Shown here: positions 1-8,146 of the stretch, one piece after another
How the letters are laid out: the number at the start of each line of letters is the position of its first letter
Numbering within the stretch: position 1 is the stretch's first letter
Source of the DNA: Bacteroidales bacterium
GTDB lineage: Bacteria; Bacteroidota; Bacteroidia; Bacteroidales; UBA932
Assembly: GCA_020026355.1 (NCBI GenBank)
Contig: JAHHQP010000024.1
Span: 1-29,701, forward strand
Direction: 5' to 3'
DNA length: 29,701 nt
Made by a program: the position numbers and the translations under genes
Notes under the pieces: generated by a model
Told to the model about the DNA's origin: nothing
The model's input: only the letters and a program-made list of their open reading frames with translations
The model's database searches: none

Positions 1-57
1 GACATTATTTTCTATCCTGCAAATTTATTTCGCGAAATTTTTGCTCTTTTTTACGCG

Positions 58-111
58 CAGAACGCCCTGAGGTTCGTTAATCGATTGATTGACAAACCTT
101 AGGGCGTTCTG
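58..111. other. Long imperfect inverted repeat (hairpin) downstream of the barrel gene
   Basis: Two 17-base arms (58-74 and 95-111) are complementary except for one position, which is a wobble in one orientation. The loop is 20 bases and contains a small AT palindrome. It lies about 15 bases after the stop codon of the minus-strand barrel gene, so it could end or protect that transcript. Neither side has a proper U-run directly after the stem, so it is not a textbook intrinsic terminator. A repeat element or a protein-binding site remains possible. Confidence 0.6.
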
Positions 112-126
112 AAAAATCTTGCTTTT

Positions 127-1596
127 TTAGAAAGAAAATTTCACCATCATCTGTACGCGATGATTGGTCACCCAATGGAGTCCGGAAGTCGAAAGTCCGT
201 TCTTCGCGGAGACACAATTATTCAGCGTAACCTTATTTCCTTTCACATCCTCAAAAGAGATGGTATCATTCTTTCCATACTGCACCGAAGTGACTTCATA
301 TTCCAGACCGAGGCTGAACTTGCCGATATTATAATAGATCGTCGGCGTCACTCTGAACATGGAGTTCAGGTGAGCATAGCCATTCTTGCTGAAATAGACA
401 TGTGCATAGTCCTTGAGGACTTCCGGGCTGACTTCCTTGCCATTCAAGGTCCAGTCCGTTCCCCCGGCATTGACCGTCTGGACATCAGCCAGCAGTCCGG
501 AGGTACCCAGGTTCTTCACATAACCGGCGAACAGCACACCTTTGACCTTCTTACCGTAAGCGAGGGAAATCCAGGAAGAAGAGGAATGCAACGGGGTATA
601 GTCCCAGCTCGCGTCCTCATTGACCTGAGAGACACCATAACCGCTCATCAGATTGAAATGCTCTCCGGCGGAACTGTAGATGGTCTTGGCCTTGGCGGAG
701 AAAAGTCCCTTCTTATACTCGAGGTAGACAAAGGGGGACAGCGTGGTGATCCGGTCATTGACCTTGACGGGTGTGCTGACCTTCTTCACTTCCCCATCTT
801 TCTCGACCTCCACCATCTTCGAAGCGGTGTTGCGAGGCTTGATGCTGAGCAGATCGAGGCCCGCTCTGGCCATGAAACCTTCCGTGCGGTAGGTCAGGCC
901 GAGATACATTTCCGGCGTGCAGGAATATTTGATGTACTGAGCGGAAGCGCCTGCAGGACCGGCGGAAGTATACTGCATCTGCCAGATGGCGGAAGCGGTC
1001 AACATCCAATGGTTACCGAAAGCGGCATCCATATTCACTTGAGGTGTTCTGCTGAACGGGCCGAAAGGCGCTCCGGAAGACAGGCTGAAGATCTCCGGCA
1101 TACCGATCGCCATCGGATGCCAGGCCTGACCGACCAGGAGATTCACCGCGGCCTGCTGACCGCCTGCGATCTGCAGTTCCTTCCAGCCAATGGTCAGATA
1201 AGCCTGACGCAGCCGCAAGGTCGCCGTACCGGAAACCTTGTTGGAAGAAGAAAGACCGGCATAGAAGTCCGCCTCGACTTTTGCACCGAAACTGGTCTTT
1301 CCCACCTGATAGCCCTCCACATCCAGTCCAAGACGCGAAGTCAAAGAAAGGAAACGGAAAGAAGACTGTCGGTTCATATCCTCTCCCAACTCGTTCAGAG
1401 ACATATCCTTAGGAAGATAGTAGAACAGGTCTCCCGTACCGGCGAGACTTTCCCTGGAATCATAGGCCATATAGTTCCGGATGAAACCGTAAGGTTTGAA
1501 ATGTGCCGTCAGCTGTTCCTGAAACGGCTTGTTTTCACCTGCCGAAGCAGTCAGTGCCATCAGCACTGCAGTACAACTCAATAGAAATTTTCTCAT
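127..1596 (-). CDS. Predicted outer-membrane beta-barrel (porin-like) protein
   Basis: This is a 489-residue exported protein. It begins with a signal peptide (basic MRK, hydrophobic core, likely cleavage after ALTASA near residue 19). The rest is rich in alternating polar and aromatic stretches typical of antiparallel beta strands, and it ends in phenylalanine (VKFSF), the C-terminal signature of barrels handled by the BAM complex. I do not recognise a named family with certainty; it resembles Bacteroidota porin-like proteins of about 450-500 residues. It lies 50 bases downstream of the SLC13 transporter gene on the same strand, so it may supply outer-membrane passage for the same organic acids. 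That role is inferred from position only. A terminator hairpin sits between the two genes. Confidence 0.7.
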   Translation of the reverse strand: MRKFLLSCTAVLMALTASAGENKPFQEQLTAHFKPYGFIRNYMAYDSRESLAGTGDLFYYLPKDMSLNELGEDMNRQSSFRFLSLTSRLGLDVEGYQVGKTSFGAKVEADFYAGLSSSNKVSGTATLRLRQAYLTIGWKELQIAGGQQAAVNLLVGQAWHPMAIGMPEIFSLSSGAPFGPFSRTPQVNMDAAFGNHWMLTASAIWQMQYTSAGPAGASAQYIKYSCTPEMYLGLTYRTEGFMARAGLDLLSIKPRNTASKMVEVEKDGEVKKVSTPVKVNDRITTLSPFVYLEYKKGLFSAKAKTIYSSAGEHFNLMSGYGVSQVNEDASWDYTPLHSSSSWISLAYGKKVKGVLFAGYVKNLGTSGLLADVQTVNAGGTDWTLNGKEVSPEVLKDYAHVYFSKNGYAHLNSMFRVTPTIYYNIGKFSLGLEYEVTSVQYGKNDTISFEDVKGNKVTLNNCVSAKNGLSTSGLHWVTNHRVQMMVKFSF

Positions 1597-1616
1597 AAAT
1601 CAATCAAATGTTTCCT

Positions 1617-1640
1617 CAAAAGGCCGCATTTCTGCGGCCT
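1617..1640 (-). terminator. Intrinsic terminator or attenuator between SLC13 and barrel genes
   Basis: A perfect 8-bp GC-rich stem (AGGCCGCA/TGCGGCCT, 1621-1640) with a 4-base loop is followed on the minus strand by a short T-run (1617-1620). It starts 7 bases after the SLC13 stop codon and ends about 20 bases before the start codon of the barrel gene, leaving no room for a separate promoter downstream of it. Confidence 0.7.
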
Positions 1641-1646
1641 GTCCCG

Positions 1647-3605
1647 CTAGATCAGTCCGTTCGTACCGAGGACGATCAACGTAGCATAGCCGATCACCAG
1701 ACCGATCGCACCCATGATGACTCCGGTCTTGACCATATATTTCTGCTCGATCATGCCAGTCGCGTGTGCCAAAGCATTAGGCGGCGTACTGATCGGCAGG
1801 ATCATGGCGACAGAAGAACCGAGAGCTACACCGACAAGCAAGGTTGCCACGCCACCTAAAGGAGCGAGGGTCGCCTGCATGCTTGTTCCGACCACAGCAA
1901 GGATAGGTACCAGCAAGGCGGCAGTAGCGGTATGCGAGATGAAGTTCGCCATCGCATAGCAGATGAGCCCGGATCCGACGACGACTGCCACCGGCGGCCA
2001 GGTGCTGAACGGAATAGCACTGATGAGCTTGCTGGCCAGACCAGTCTGCTGAAGAGCGACGCCGAGGGCGAAACCTCCGGCTACCATCCAGAGCACGCTC
2101 CAGTTGATTTCCTCCAGATCCCGTTTCGTGATGATGCCCGTGATGGCGAAGACGCCGACCGGAAGCATAGCCACAACATTCGAGTTCACCCCCGTCACCT
2201 TATCCGTCATCCACAGCAGAACCGTCACGGCAAAAGTGATGTAGACAAGGATCGATCTCCAGTCTTTCTTCACCTCACCATCGATGTTCAGCTCGATTGT
2301 CTTCTGCTTGAACGGGAAAAGCTTCAAAAGAACGCCCCAGGCGATGAAGAGCAGGACCAAGGTCAATGGAATCATGAATGACATCCATTCACCGAAGCCA
2401 ATGTCCAGGTTCAAGCCTTCAGGGTCGTTGAGATATTTCAATGCGATGGCATTCGGAGGGGTTCCGATCGGAGTACCCATACCACCGATATTCGCAGCGA
2501 TAGGAATGGCCAAGGCCAAGGCGATCTTACCTTTTCCGTCAGCCGGCAAACTCTTCAGTACCGGAGTCAGGAACATGAGCATCATCGCCGCAGTCGCTGT
2601 ATTGGACAGGAACATGGAGAAGACAGCCGTCACCAGAATGAAGCCCAACAGTACATTCTTGGACTTGGTACCGAAAGGTTTCAGCATCACCCGTGCCAGG
2701 AACACGTCCAGCCCACTCTTCGTCGCGGCGATCGCCAGGATGAAACCACCGATGAAAAGCATGATGATCGGATCGGCGAAGCAGCCGAGAATAGATTTGT
2801 AGGAAGCCGTATGAACGCTGAAGATGTCATCGACCCGGTTCAGCTGAGCGATAGTGGCCGTATCCACAGACTCTACCTGCTTGAACTTCAAGCCCGCCTC
2901 TCCCATATGGACCAGAAAAGCGTTCTTGGTGGAATCCCGTTTGTCCGGATTGATGGTACCGGTCATCATGCTGTCGATCTGGCTGACCTGGTATTCATCG
3001 ACGCCTGCCTTTCTCCAGATGTCCAGTCCGTAAGCCTCGTAGGAAGAAGCCGGATTCGCGGACCATTCCCTCAGTCCGGCCATGACCTGTGTCGGAACGA
3101 CGAGCACCGTATCCAGAGAACCGTCTTCCTTCACGATGATGTTCTTCCGCTCACCCAGCTCGTTCAGCTCGTACCGCGCCCATTCATCTATACCTTTGAC
3201 TTTCATGCCCTCCAGCACCTCACAGATCTGATCGTGATGGCGGGCACGGTTGTCACTGCGGTAAAGGCCGGTCTTGTCCTCCACCTTGAAGAACCATATA
3301 CTGCTTTCTGTAACAGAAAAAAGAAGCAGCACCACCACTAGGACAGAGGTTGTCCAGGCCGGCACTACTTCCAGAATCCACATGAGGATCGCAAAGACGA
3401 AGATCGCCATCGTCCTCTGCTGGATCACAGTAAATCCTTCGATTCCGAATATATCCGTCGGAAGAGCCCACAGCGTGATGCCAGCTGCGAGCGCGACAAA
3501 AAGTTTGATCAGACGTACAATGGTCTTGGAGTTGTCTTCTCTCCTGATTTTCTTGGCCTCCTGATATTTTTCAACCAGATGGAAACCGTGGAAATTCTTG
3601 AACAT
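1647..3605 (-). CDS. SLC13/DASS-family sodium:dicarboxylate (or related anion) symporter with a large soluble insertion
   Basis: This 652-residue polytopic inner-membrane protein belongs to the divalent anion:sodium symporter family (VcINDY/SLC13). It shows the two family signature regions: SNTATAA at residues 334-340, and SHTATAA in the second repeat. Each is paired with a TPPNA motif (IGTPPNAIAL, ISTPPNALAH) that contributes to the sodium and substrate sites. The family usually has about 450-550 residues. The extra length is mostly a hydrophilic stretch at about residues 107-268, inserted after the first hairpin of membrane segments. Succinate, fumarate or malate are the likeliest substrates given family precedent and the neighbouring 2-oxoacid and glutamate genes, but substrate cannot be read from sequence. 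The start at 3605 fits the hydrophilic N-terminus preceding the first membrane helix. Confidence 0.88.
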   Translation of the reverse strand: MFKNFHGFHLVEKYQEAKKIRREDNSKTIVRLIKLFVALAAGITLWALPTDIFGIEGFTVIQQRTMAIFVFAILMWILEVVPAWTTSVLVVVLLLFSVTESSIWFFKVEDKTGLYRSDNRARHHDQICEVLEGMKVKGIDEWARYELNELGERKNIIVKEDGSLDTVLVVPTQVMAGLREWSANPASSYEAYGLDIWRKAGVDEYQVSQIDSMMTGTINPDKRDSTKNAFLVHMGEAGLKFKQVESVDTATIAQLNRVDDIFSVHTASYKSILGCFADPIIMLFIGGFILAIAATKSGLDVFLARVMLKPFGTKSKNVLLGFILVTAVFSMFLSNTATAAMMLMFLTPVLKSLPADGKGKIALALAIPIAANIGGMGTPIGTPPNAIALKYLNDPEGLNLDIGFGEWMSFMIPLTLVLLFIAWGVLLKLFPFKQKTIELNIDGEVKKDWRSILVYITFAVTVLLWMTDKVTGVNSNVVAMLPVGVFAITGIITKRDLEEINWSVLWMVAGGFALGVALQQTGLASKLISAIPFSTWPPVAVVVGSGLICYAMANFISHTATAALLVPILAVVGTSMQATLAPLGGVATLLVGVALGSSVAMILPISTPPNALAHATGMIEQKYMVKTGVIMGAIGLVIGYATLIVLGTNGLI

Positions 3606-3704
3606 TTTCAGGTTATCAGTTTATTTATAAAAATTATATGTTTCAATGAATGGGCTAAGTTAGAAAAAATTCCCAAGATTCCGAAGATACCTCCCGAAGA
3701 AAAC

Positions 3705-3734
3705 GGAAAAACCCGCCGACCAGGTCAGCGGGTT
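3705..3734 (-). terminator. Strong intrinsic terminator of gdhA
   Basis: On the minus strand an 11-bp stem (arms about 3710-3720 and 3724-3734, one wobble) with a 3-base loop is followed by a T-run (3705-3711). It lies about 20 bases after the gdhA stop codon and separates the kor-gdh genes from the SLC13 gene. The rest of the 3606-3753 gap is AT-rich near the SLC13 start; I see no exact TAnnTTTG box there. Confidence 0.85.
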
Positions 3735-3753
3735 CATCTGCAGGTAAGCAATC

Positions 3754-5094
3754 CTATATCACGCCTTGTTCAAGCATGGCCTGAGCGACTTTCATGAATC
3801 CGGCGATGTTCGCCCCCTTGACGTAATTGACATATCCGTCAGGCTGGGTACCGTACTTGACACAGGCCTCATGGATATCGGCCATGATCTGATGAAGCTT
3901 GGCATCCACTTCATCAGCACTCCAGCTGATATGCATGGCATTCTGGGTCATTTCAAGACCGGAAGTAGCTACCCCACCGGCATTGACGGCCTTACCCGGA
4001 GCGAACATGATCCTTTCACGCTGGAAAGCAGCGATCGCCTCCGGCGTACAGCCCATGTTGGACACCTCCGTACACAGCCAGGTACCGTTGGCCAGCAATT
4101 CTTCCGCATCCTCACCTTTCATCTCGTTCTGGAAAGCGCAAGGCATCGCGATGTCGCACTTGATGCTCCAGGCCTTCTTGCCAGGAATGAAGGTCGCATC
4201 AGGGAATTTCTCTGCGAACGGAGCGACCACATCATTGTTGGAACGGCGAAGCTCCAGCATGTAAGCCAGTTTCTCCTCATTCATACCCGCTGGATTGTAG
4301 ATGACACCGTCTGGACCGGAAATGGCGACGACCGTCGCGCCCAGCTGCGTAGCCTTCGTAGCAGCTCCCCAAGCCACATTGCCGAAACCGGAAATGGCAA
4401 CCCGTTTGCCCTTGATGTCCAGCCCCTTCATCTGCAGCATGTGCTGCACGAAATAGACAGCACCGAAACCGGTAGCCTCCGGACGAAGGATGGAACCGCC
4501 CCAAGTTCGTCCCTTTCCAGTCATCACGCCGGTATTGTACTGATGCGCCAATTTCTTGTACATTCCAGTCAGGAAACCGATCTCACGAGCTCCGACACCG
4601 ATATCACCGGCAGGAATATCCTGATCCGGACCGATCACGCGCCAGAGTTCCAGCATGAAAGCCTGGCAGAAACGCATGATCTCAGCATCGGATTTTCCTT
4701 TCGGATTGAAATCAGAACCACCTTTGCCACCACCCATAGGCAAAGTCGTGAGCGCATTCTTGAACGTCTGCTCGAAGCCTAAGAATTTCAGGATGGAAAG
4801 ATTCACGGACGGATGGAAGCGGAGACCTCCCTTATATGGACCGATTGCAGAATTATACTGGACACGGTAGCCGGTATTCACTTGGATTTCTCCCTTATCA
4901 TCGATCCAGGTCACCTTGAACGTAAGCACACGTTCCGGTTCCACGATTCGCTCTACAATTTTCGCTGCTTCAAACTCAGGATGCTGGTTGTACACCTCCT
5001 CGATGGATTCGAGGACTTCCCTAACAGCCTGCAGATACTCTTTCTCTGCAGGATACTTAGCCTGAAGCTGGGCCATCAGATTGTTCGTATTCAT
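3754..5094 (-). CDS. gdhA: Glutamate dehydrogenase (hexameric, probably NADP-dependent)
   Basis: It catalyses reversible reductive amination of 2-oxoglutarate with ammonium to L-glutamate. The 446-residue length is that of the small hexameric GDHs. The active-site signature PMGGGKGGSDFNP (residues 119-131, catalytic Lys124) and the Rossmann motif GFGNVAWGA (near residue 237) are both present, as is the substrate-side region YKGGLRFHPSVN (87-98). Similarity to the GdhA type favours NADPH use; cofactor choice is an inference. It follows korB by 28 bases and is closed by a strong terminator, so it is probably cotranscribed with korAB, whose product or substrate 2-oxoglutarate it uses. Confidence 0.96.
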   Translation of the reverse strand: MNTNNLMAQLQAKYPAEKEYLQAVREVLESIEEVYNQHPEFEAAKIVERIVEPERVLTFKVTWIDDKGEIQVNTGYRVQYNSAIGPYKGGLRFHPSVNLSILKFLGFEQTFKNALTTLPMGGGKGGSDFNPKGKSDAEIMRFCQAFMLELWRVIGPDQDIPAGDIGVGAREIGFLTGMYKKLAHQYNTGVMTGKGRTWGGSILRPEATGFGAVYFVQHMLQMKGLDIKGKRVAISGFGNVAWGAATKATQLGATVVAISGPDGVIYNPAGMNEEKLAYMLELRRSNNDVVAPFAEKFPDATFIPGKKAWSIKCDIAMPCAFQNEMKGEDAEELLANGTWLCTEVSNMGCTPEAIAAFQRERIMFAPGKAVNAGGVATSGLEMTQNAMHISWSADEVDAKLHQIMADIHEACVKYGTQPDGYVNYVKGANIAGFMKVAQAMLEQGVI

Positions 5095-5122
5095 AGTAAA
5101 AGATATTAAGGTTGTTCTTGAT

Positions 5123-6142
5123 TCACTTTATCTCCCAGGTCGAGCCGCTATGCAGCAGTTCATCGACACTGCGGATGCTGGAAGACGCCTTGACCTTCTC
5201 CACCTGCTCGGAGACACCCCGGTCATAAGTGACATCCTCCACATTCCGGATGATACCGAGCGCTACAGGGAACTCCGGATATTTCATATCAGCCAACATA
5301 CAGTGGACTGCAGGATTCTGACTATGGGCATCATGGACCAGGATATCATCTTCCGTAACACCATCCTGACCGATCGTGACGACTTTCAGCCCCATCCCGT
5401 CCATAACGAGTCCCTTGTTCTTTTCCTTACCGAAAATCATCTTCTCCCCATGTTTCAGGACAATGGTCCTGTCGGCACGGACCTCCCGGTCAGAAATCTC
5501 GAGATGCGTACCGTTGTTGAAGATCACACAGTTCGTGAGCATCTCCATGACGGAACAACCCTTGTGACGGGAAGCCTCCAGCATGATCTCCTGGTTGAGC
5601 TTCAGTTCCGAATCGAGACTTCTCGCGAAGAAGGTACCCTTCGCTCCCAGAACCAATGAACCCGGATTGAACGGCTGCTCGACCGTTCCATAAGGAGAAG
5701 TCTTAGTCACCGCACCGAAACGTGAGGTCGGAGAATACTGCCCCTTCGTCAATCCGTAGATCCGGTTGTTGAAAAGGACAATGTTGATATCCACATTCCT
5801 GCGGATCGCGTGGATGAAATGATTGCCGCCGATCGCCAGGGCATCACCATCGCCACAAGCCTGCCAGACTTCCAGTTCCGGGTTCGCCACCTTGATACCG
5901 GTCGAGATCGGCGTAGCACGGCCATGAATGCTATGGAAACCATAGGTATCCATATAATATGGAAGGCGTGAAGAACATCCGATGCCGGAGACAACGACAA
6001 ACTGTTCCTTCTCCAAGCCTTTTTCCTCCGCGATCAATGGAAGGGTTTTCTGGAGAGCCGCCAGCACGGCATGGTCTCCACAACCAGGACACCATCTGAC
6101 TTCCTGGTCACTCTTGAAATCTTTGAATGTATATTTTCCCAT
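5123..6142 (-). CDS. korB: 2-oxoglutarate:ferredoxin oxidoreductase, beta subunit
   Basis: This is the thiamine-pyrophosphate-binding subunit of a 2-oxoacid:ferredoxin oxidoreductase (339 residues). It has the cysteine motif WCPGCGDH (Cys18, Cys21) and Cys56 in SGIGCSS, which with a further cysteine hold a 4Fe-4S cluster. The TPP motif runs from GDGDALAIGG (97-106) to NNRIYG (125-130). With KorA it interconverts 2-oxoglutarate and succinyl-CoA plus CO2 using ferredoxin, in the cytoplasm of anaerobes. The gene begins 2 bases after korA ends, which indicates translational coupling. The 2-oxoglutarate rather than pyruvate assignment rests on the two-subunit layout and the adjacent gdhA. Confidence 0.93.
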   Translation of the reverse strand: MGKYTFKDFKSDQEVRWCPGCGDHAVLAALQKTLPLIAEEKGLEKEQFVVVSGIGCSSRLPYYMDTYGFHSIHGRATPISTGIKVANPELEVWQACGDGDALAIGGNHFIHAIRRNVDINIVLFNNRIYGLTKGQYSPTSRFGAVTKTSPYGTVEQPFNPGSLVLGAKGTFFARSLDSELKLNQEIMLEASRHKGCSVMEMLTNCVIFNNGTHLEISDREVRADRTIVLKHGEKMIFGKEKNKGLVMDGMGLKVVTIGQDGVTEDDILVHDAHSQNPAVHCMLADMKYPEFPVALGIIRNVEDVTYDRGVSEQVEKVKASSSIRSVDELLHSGSTWEIK

Positions 6143-6144
6143 GT

Positions 6145-7980
6145 CTACAGAAATCTTTTGATTGCCTCCACCAGTTCACAGACCAGGAACGGCTGTCCCT
6201 GCACCTTGTTCACCTGCTGGAAATCGAACTGCGGATAAATGCCCCGGAGATACCGTGCGAACTGTCCGGAGTTCAGTTCGCACACCAGAATCATGCTGTA
6301 ATGCGAGAATACCTCCTCCGTATTGGACGGAAGCGGACAGATATAGTCGAAATGAGCCTGAGCCACCGGCTTTCCTTCCTCCTGCAGTTCATGCACGGCA
6401 GAAGTGATATGGCCATAAGTACCGCCCCAACCGACTACAAGTACCGGACCGGAAGACGGACCGCACACTTTCAACTCCGGAAGGGAAGCGGCGACACGCT
6501 GTACCTTCTCCGCTCTTTCCCGACACATGACTTCATGGTTGGCCGGATCGGAAGAAAGCACTCCTTCGTGATTCTTCTCGAGACCACCGACACGATGTTC
6601 ACAGCCTTTCATTCCCGGCACAGCCCAGGAACGCGCCAAGGTCTTCGGATCCCGCTCGAACGGATAGAAAGCCTCTCCTTCTGCCACTTGAGCATAACGA
6701 GGCTTGATTTCCGGATAATCTTTCATGCTCGGAATGTGCCACGGCTCGGAACCGTTGCCCAGAAAACTCTCCGACATCAGCACGACCGGAGTCATGTGCT
6801 CCAATGCGATCCTGGCCGCATTGAAAGCAGCATCGAAACAGTTGGCCGGAGAATGAGCCGCCATGACCACCATCGGACATTCACCGTTGCGGCCGTAAAG
6901 GACCTGACTCAGATCCGTCTGCTCGGTCTTTGTCGGGATACCGGTAGAAGGGCCGGAACGCTGCACATCCACCACGATGAGTGGAAGCTCAGTCATCACC
7001 GCCAGTCCCATAGCCTCCGATTTAAGCGATATGCCCGGACCGGAAGTCGTCGTCACAGCCAGAGAGCCGGCGAAGGCGGCACCGATAGCCGTACAGATAC
7101 CGGCAATCTCATCTTCCGCCTGAACTGTCTTGGCTCCCAGGTTCTTGTAGATCGCAAGCTCCTCGAGGATGGCTGTTGCAGGAGTGATCGGATATGAACC
7201 GCAGAAAAGCGGAAGTCCGGATTTCTCCGAAGCGGCAAGCAGACCCCAGGCGATCGCCTGGTTACCGGTCATGTTGCGATAAGTTCCTTTCGGAAGCGCT
7301 GCCGGTGCGATATTATAGGTATCCGGAATGGCATGGATGTTCGACGCATAATTGTATCCGTCGAAAAGGACCTTCCTGTTCGGACCGATGAATTCAGGAT
7401 GCTTCTTCGAGAACTTGCCCTTCAGGTATTCCTCGACATACCCCATAGGACGATTGTAGATGAAGCAAGCCATCCCCAGCGCGAACATGTTCTTGCATTT
7501 CAGCACAGCCTTGAGATCCATACCGGAATCCTTCAGGCTTTCCTTCGTCAGACTGGTGATCGGCGCCATGATGATGTTCCGTCCCTCCAGATCCAGTTCC
7601 TTGACCGGATCCTCTCCGAAACCGGCACGGTCCAGACTGGCGTTGTCGAAAGCATCAGCATCGACGATGATGGTCGCTGTTCTCTTGATTTTCTTCGCAT
7701 TGGCTTTCAATGCTGCAGGATTCATGGCAATCAGCAGATCGCAGTAATCTCCAGGAGTCGTCACATTGCTGGAACCGACATGGACCTGGAAACCCGAAAC
7801 GCCGGCGACCGTCCCGTGAGGGGCTCTGATCTCAGCCGGATAATCCGGGAAAGTGGAAAGTTCATTACCGAAAATTGCTGACATATTTGCAAAAAGAGAC
7901 CCAGTGAGCTGCATACCGTCTCCTGAATCTCCAGCAAAGCGAATCACAACATCATTAGTATCAATTACTCTGTGTTGCAT
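6145..7980 (-). CDS. korA: 2-oxoglutarate:ferredoxin oxidoreductase, alpha subunit (gamma-alpha fusion)
   Basis: This 611-residue subunit has an N-terminal gamma-type domain (about residues 8-195, starting with DVVIRFAGDSGDGMQLTG) fused to the pyrimidine-binding alpha domain (GSYPITP at 261-267, then TTSGPG) and a C-terminal domain II. This fused layout is the usual KorA form. The reading frame is open upstream to 8055, but I place the start at 7980 (MQHRVIDTND). Family members begin about 9-10 residues before DVVIRF, the extra 25 residues do not look like protein from this family, and they overlap a promoter-like -7 box at 8031-8038. Confidence 0.93.
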   Translation of the reverse strand: MQHRVIDTNDVVIRFAGDSGDGMQLTGSLFANMSAIFGNELSTFPDYPAEIRAPHGTVAGVSGFQVHVGSSNVTTPGDYCDLLIAMNPAALKANAKKIKRTATIIVDADAFDNASLDRAGFGEDPVKELDLEGRNIIMAPITSLTKESLKDSGMDLKAVLKCKNMFALGMACFIYNRPMGYVEEYLKGKFSKKHPEFIGPNRKVLFDGYNYASNIHAIPDTYNIAPAALPKGTYRNMTGNQAIAWGLLAASEKSGLPLFCGSYPITPATAILEELAIYKNLGAKTVQAEDEIAGICTAIGAAFAGSLAVTTTSGPGISLKSEAMGLAVMTELPLIVVDVQRSGPSTGIPTKTEQTDLSQVLYGRNGECPMVVMAAHSPANCFDAAFNAARIALEHMTPVVLMSESFLGNGSEPWHIPSMKDYPEIKPRYAQVAEGEAFYPFERDPKTLARSWAVPGMKGCEHRVGGLEKNHEGVLSSDPANHEVMCRERAEKVQRVAASLPELKVCGPSSGPVLVVGWGGTYGHITSAVHELQEEGKPVAQAHFDYICPLPSNTEEVFSHYSMILVCELNSGQFARYLRGIYPQFDFQQVNKVQGQPFLVCELVEAIKRFL

Positions 7981-7988
7981 ATTGTATC

Positions 7989-8012
7989 GGTTATAATTAT
8001 GTTGGTTATAAT
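7989..8012. repeat. Direct repeat of GGTTATAAT in the korA leader
   Basis: The 9-base word GGTTATAAT occurs twice (7989-7997 and 8004-8012), offset by 15 bases. It lies between the predicted korA -7 box and the start codon. It could be an operator or an AT-rich chance duplicate. Confidence 0.4.
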
Positions 8013-8030
8013 CCTGTTTGGCTAGTCTTA

Positions 8031-8038
8031 CAAATTTA
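8031..8038 (-). promoter_or_regulatory. Candidate -7 box for korAB-gdhA
   Basis: The minus strand reads TAAATTTG, an exact match to the Bacteroidota -7 consensus TAnnTTTG, 50 bases before the korA start. A TTTG lies 14 bases further upstream, closer than the roughly 19-base spacing usual for the -33 element, so the -33 partner is uncertain. Confidence 0.45.
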
Positions 8039-8071
8039 ACAATAAAAGCAGACAAACCATCATAATCCGAT

Positions 8072-8106
8072 AAAAAAAAGCGATACCCGCAGAAAACGGA
8101 TATCGC
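8072..8106 (-). terminator. Intrinsic terminator of the nadK-uppS-bamA-ompH unit
   Basis: A 10-bp stem (8080-8089 with 8097-8106, one mismatch) is followed on the minus strand by eight T residues (8072-8079). It lies about 40 bases after the ompH stop codon. A smaller perfect 6-bp hairpin (8119-8136) sits between them and may protect the 3' end. Confidence 0.88.
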
Positions 8107-8146
8107 CTAGATGTCATCTCCAGGGAAAAGCCTGGAAAATGTCAGA

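Noticed and set aside
160..1584. 474-codon open frame on the plus strand opposite the barrel gene
   Set aside because: It is antisense to a gene with a signal peptide and barrel C-terminus. Its translation is rich in Arg, His and Asp without domain-like pattern, and long antisense frames are common in this codon usage.
7981..8055. 25-residue N-terminal extension of KorA
   Set aside because: It would place the start upstream of the -7 box, and the translated residues do not resemble KorA.
8119..8136. Second terminator directly after ompH
   Set aside because: A perfect 6-bp stem exists but no T-run follows; the strong terminator lies 15-40 bases further on.
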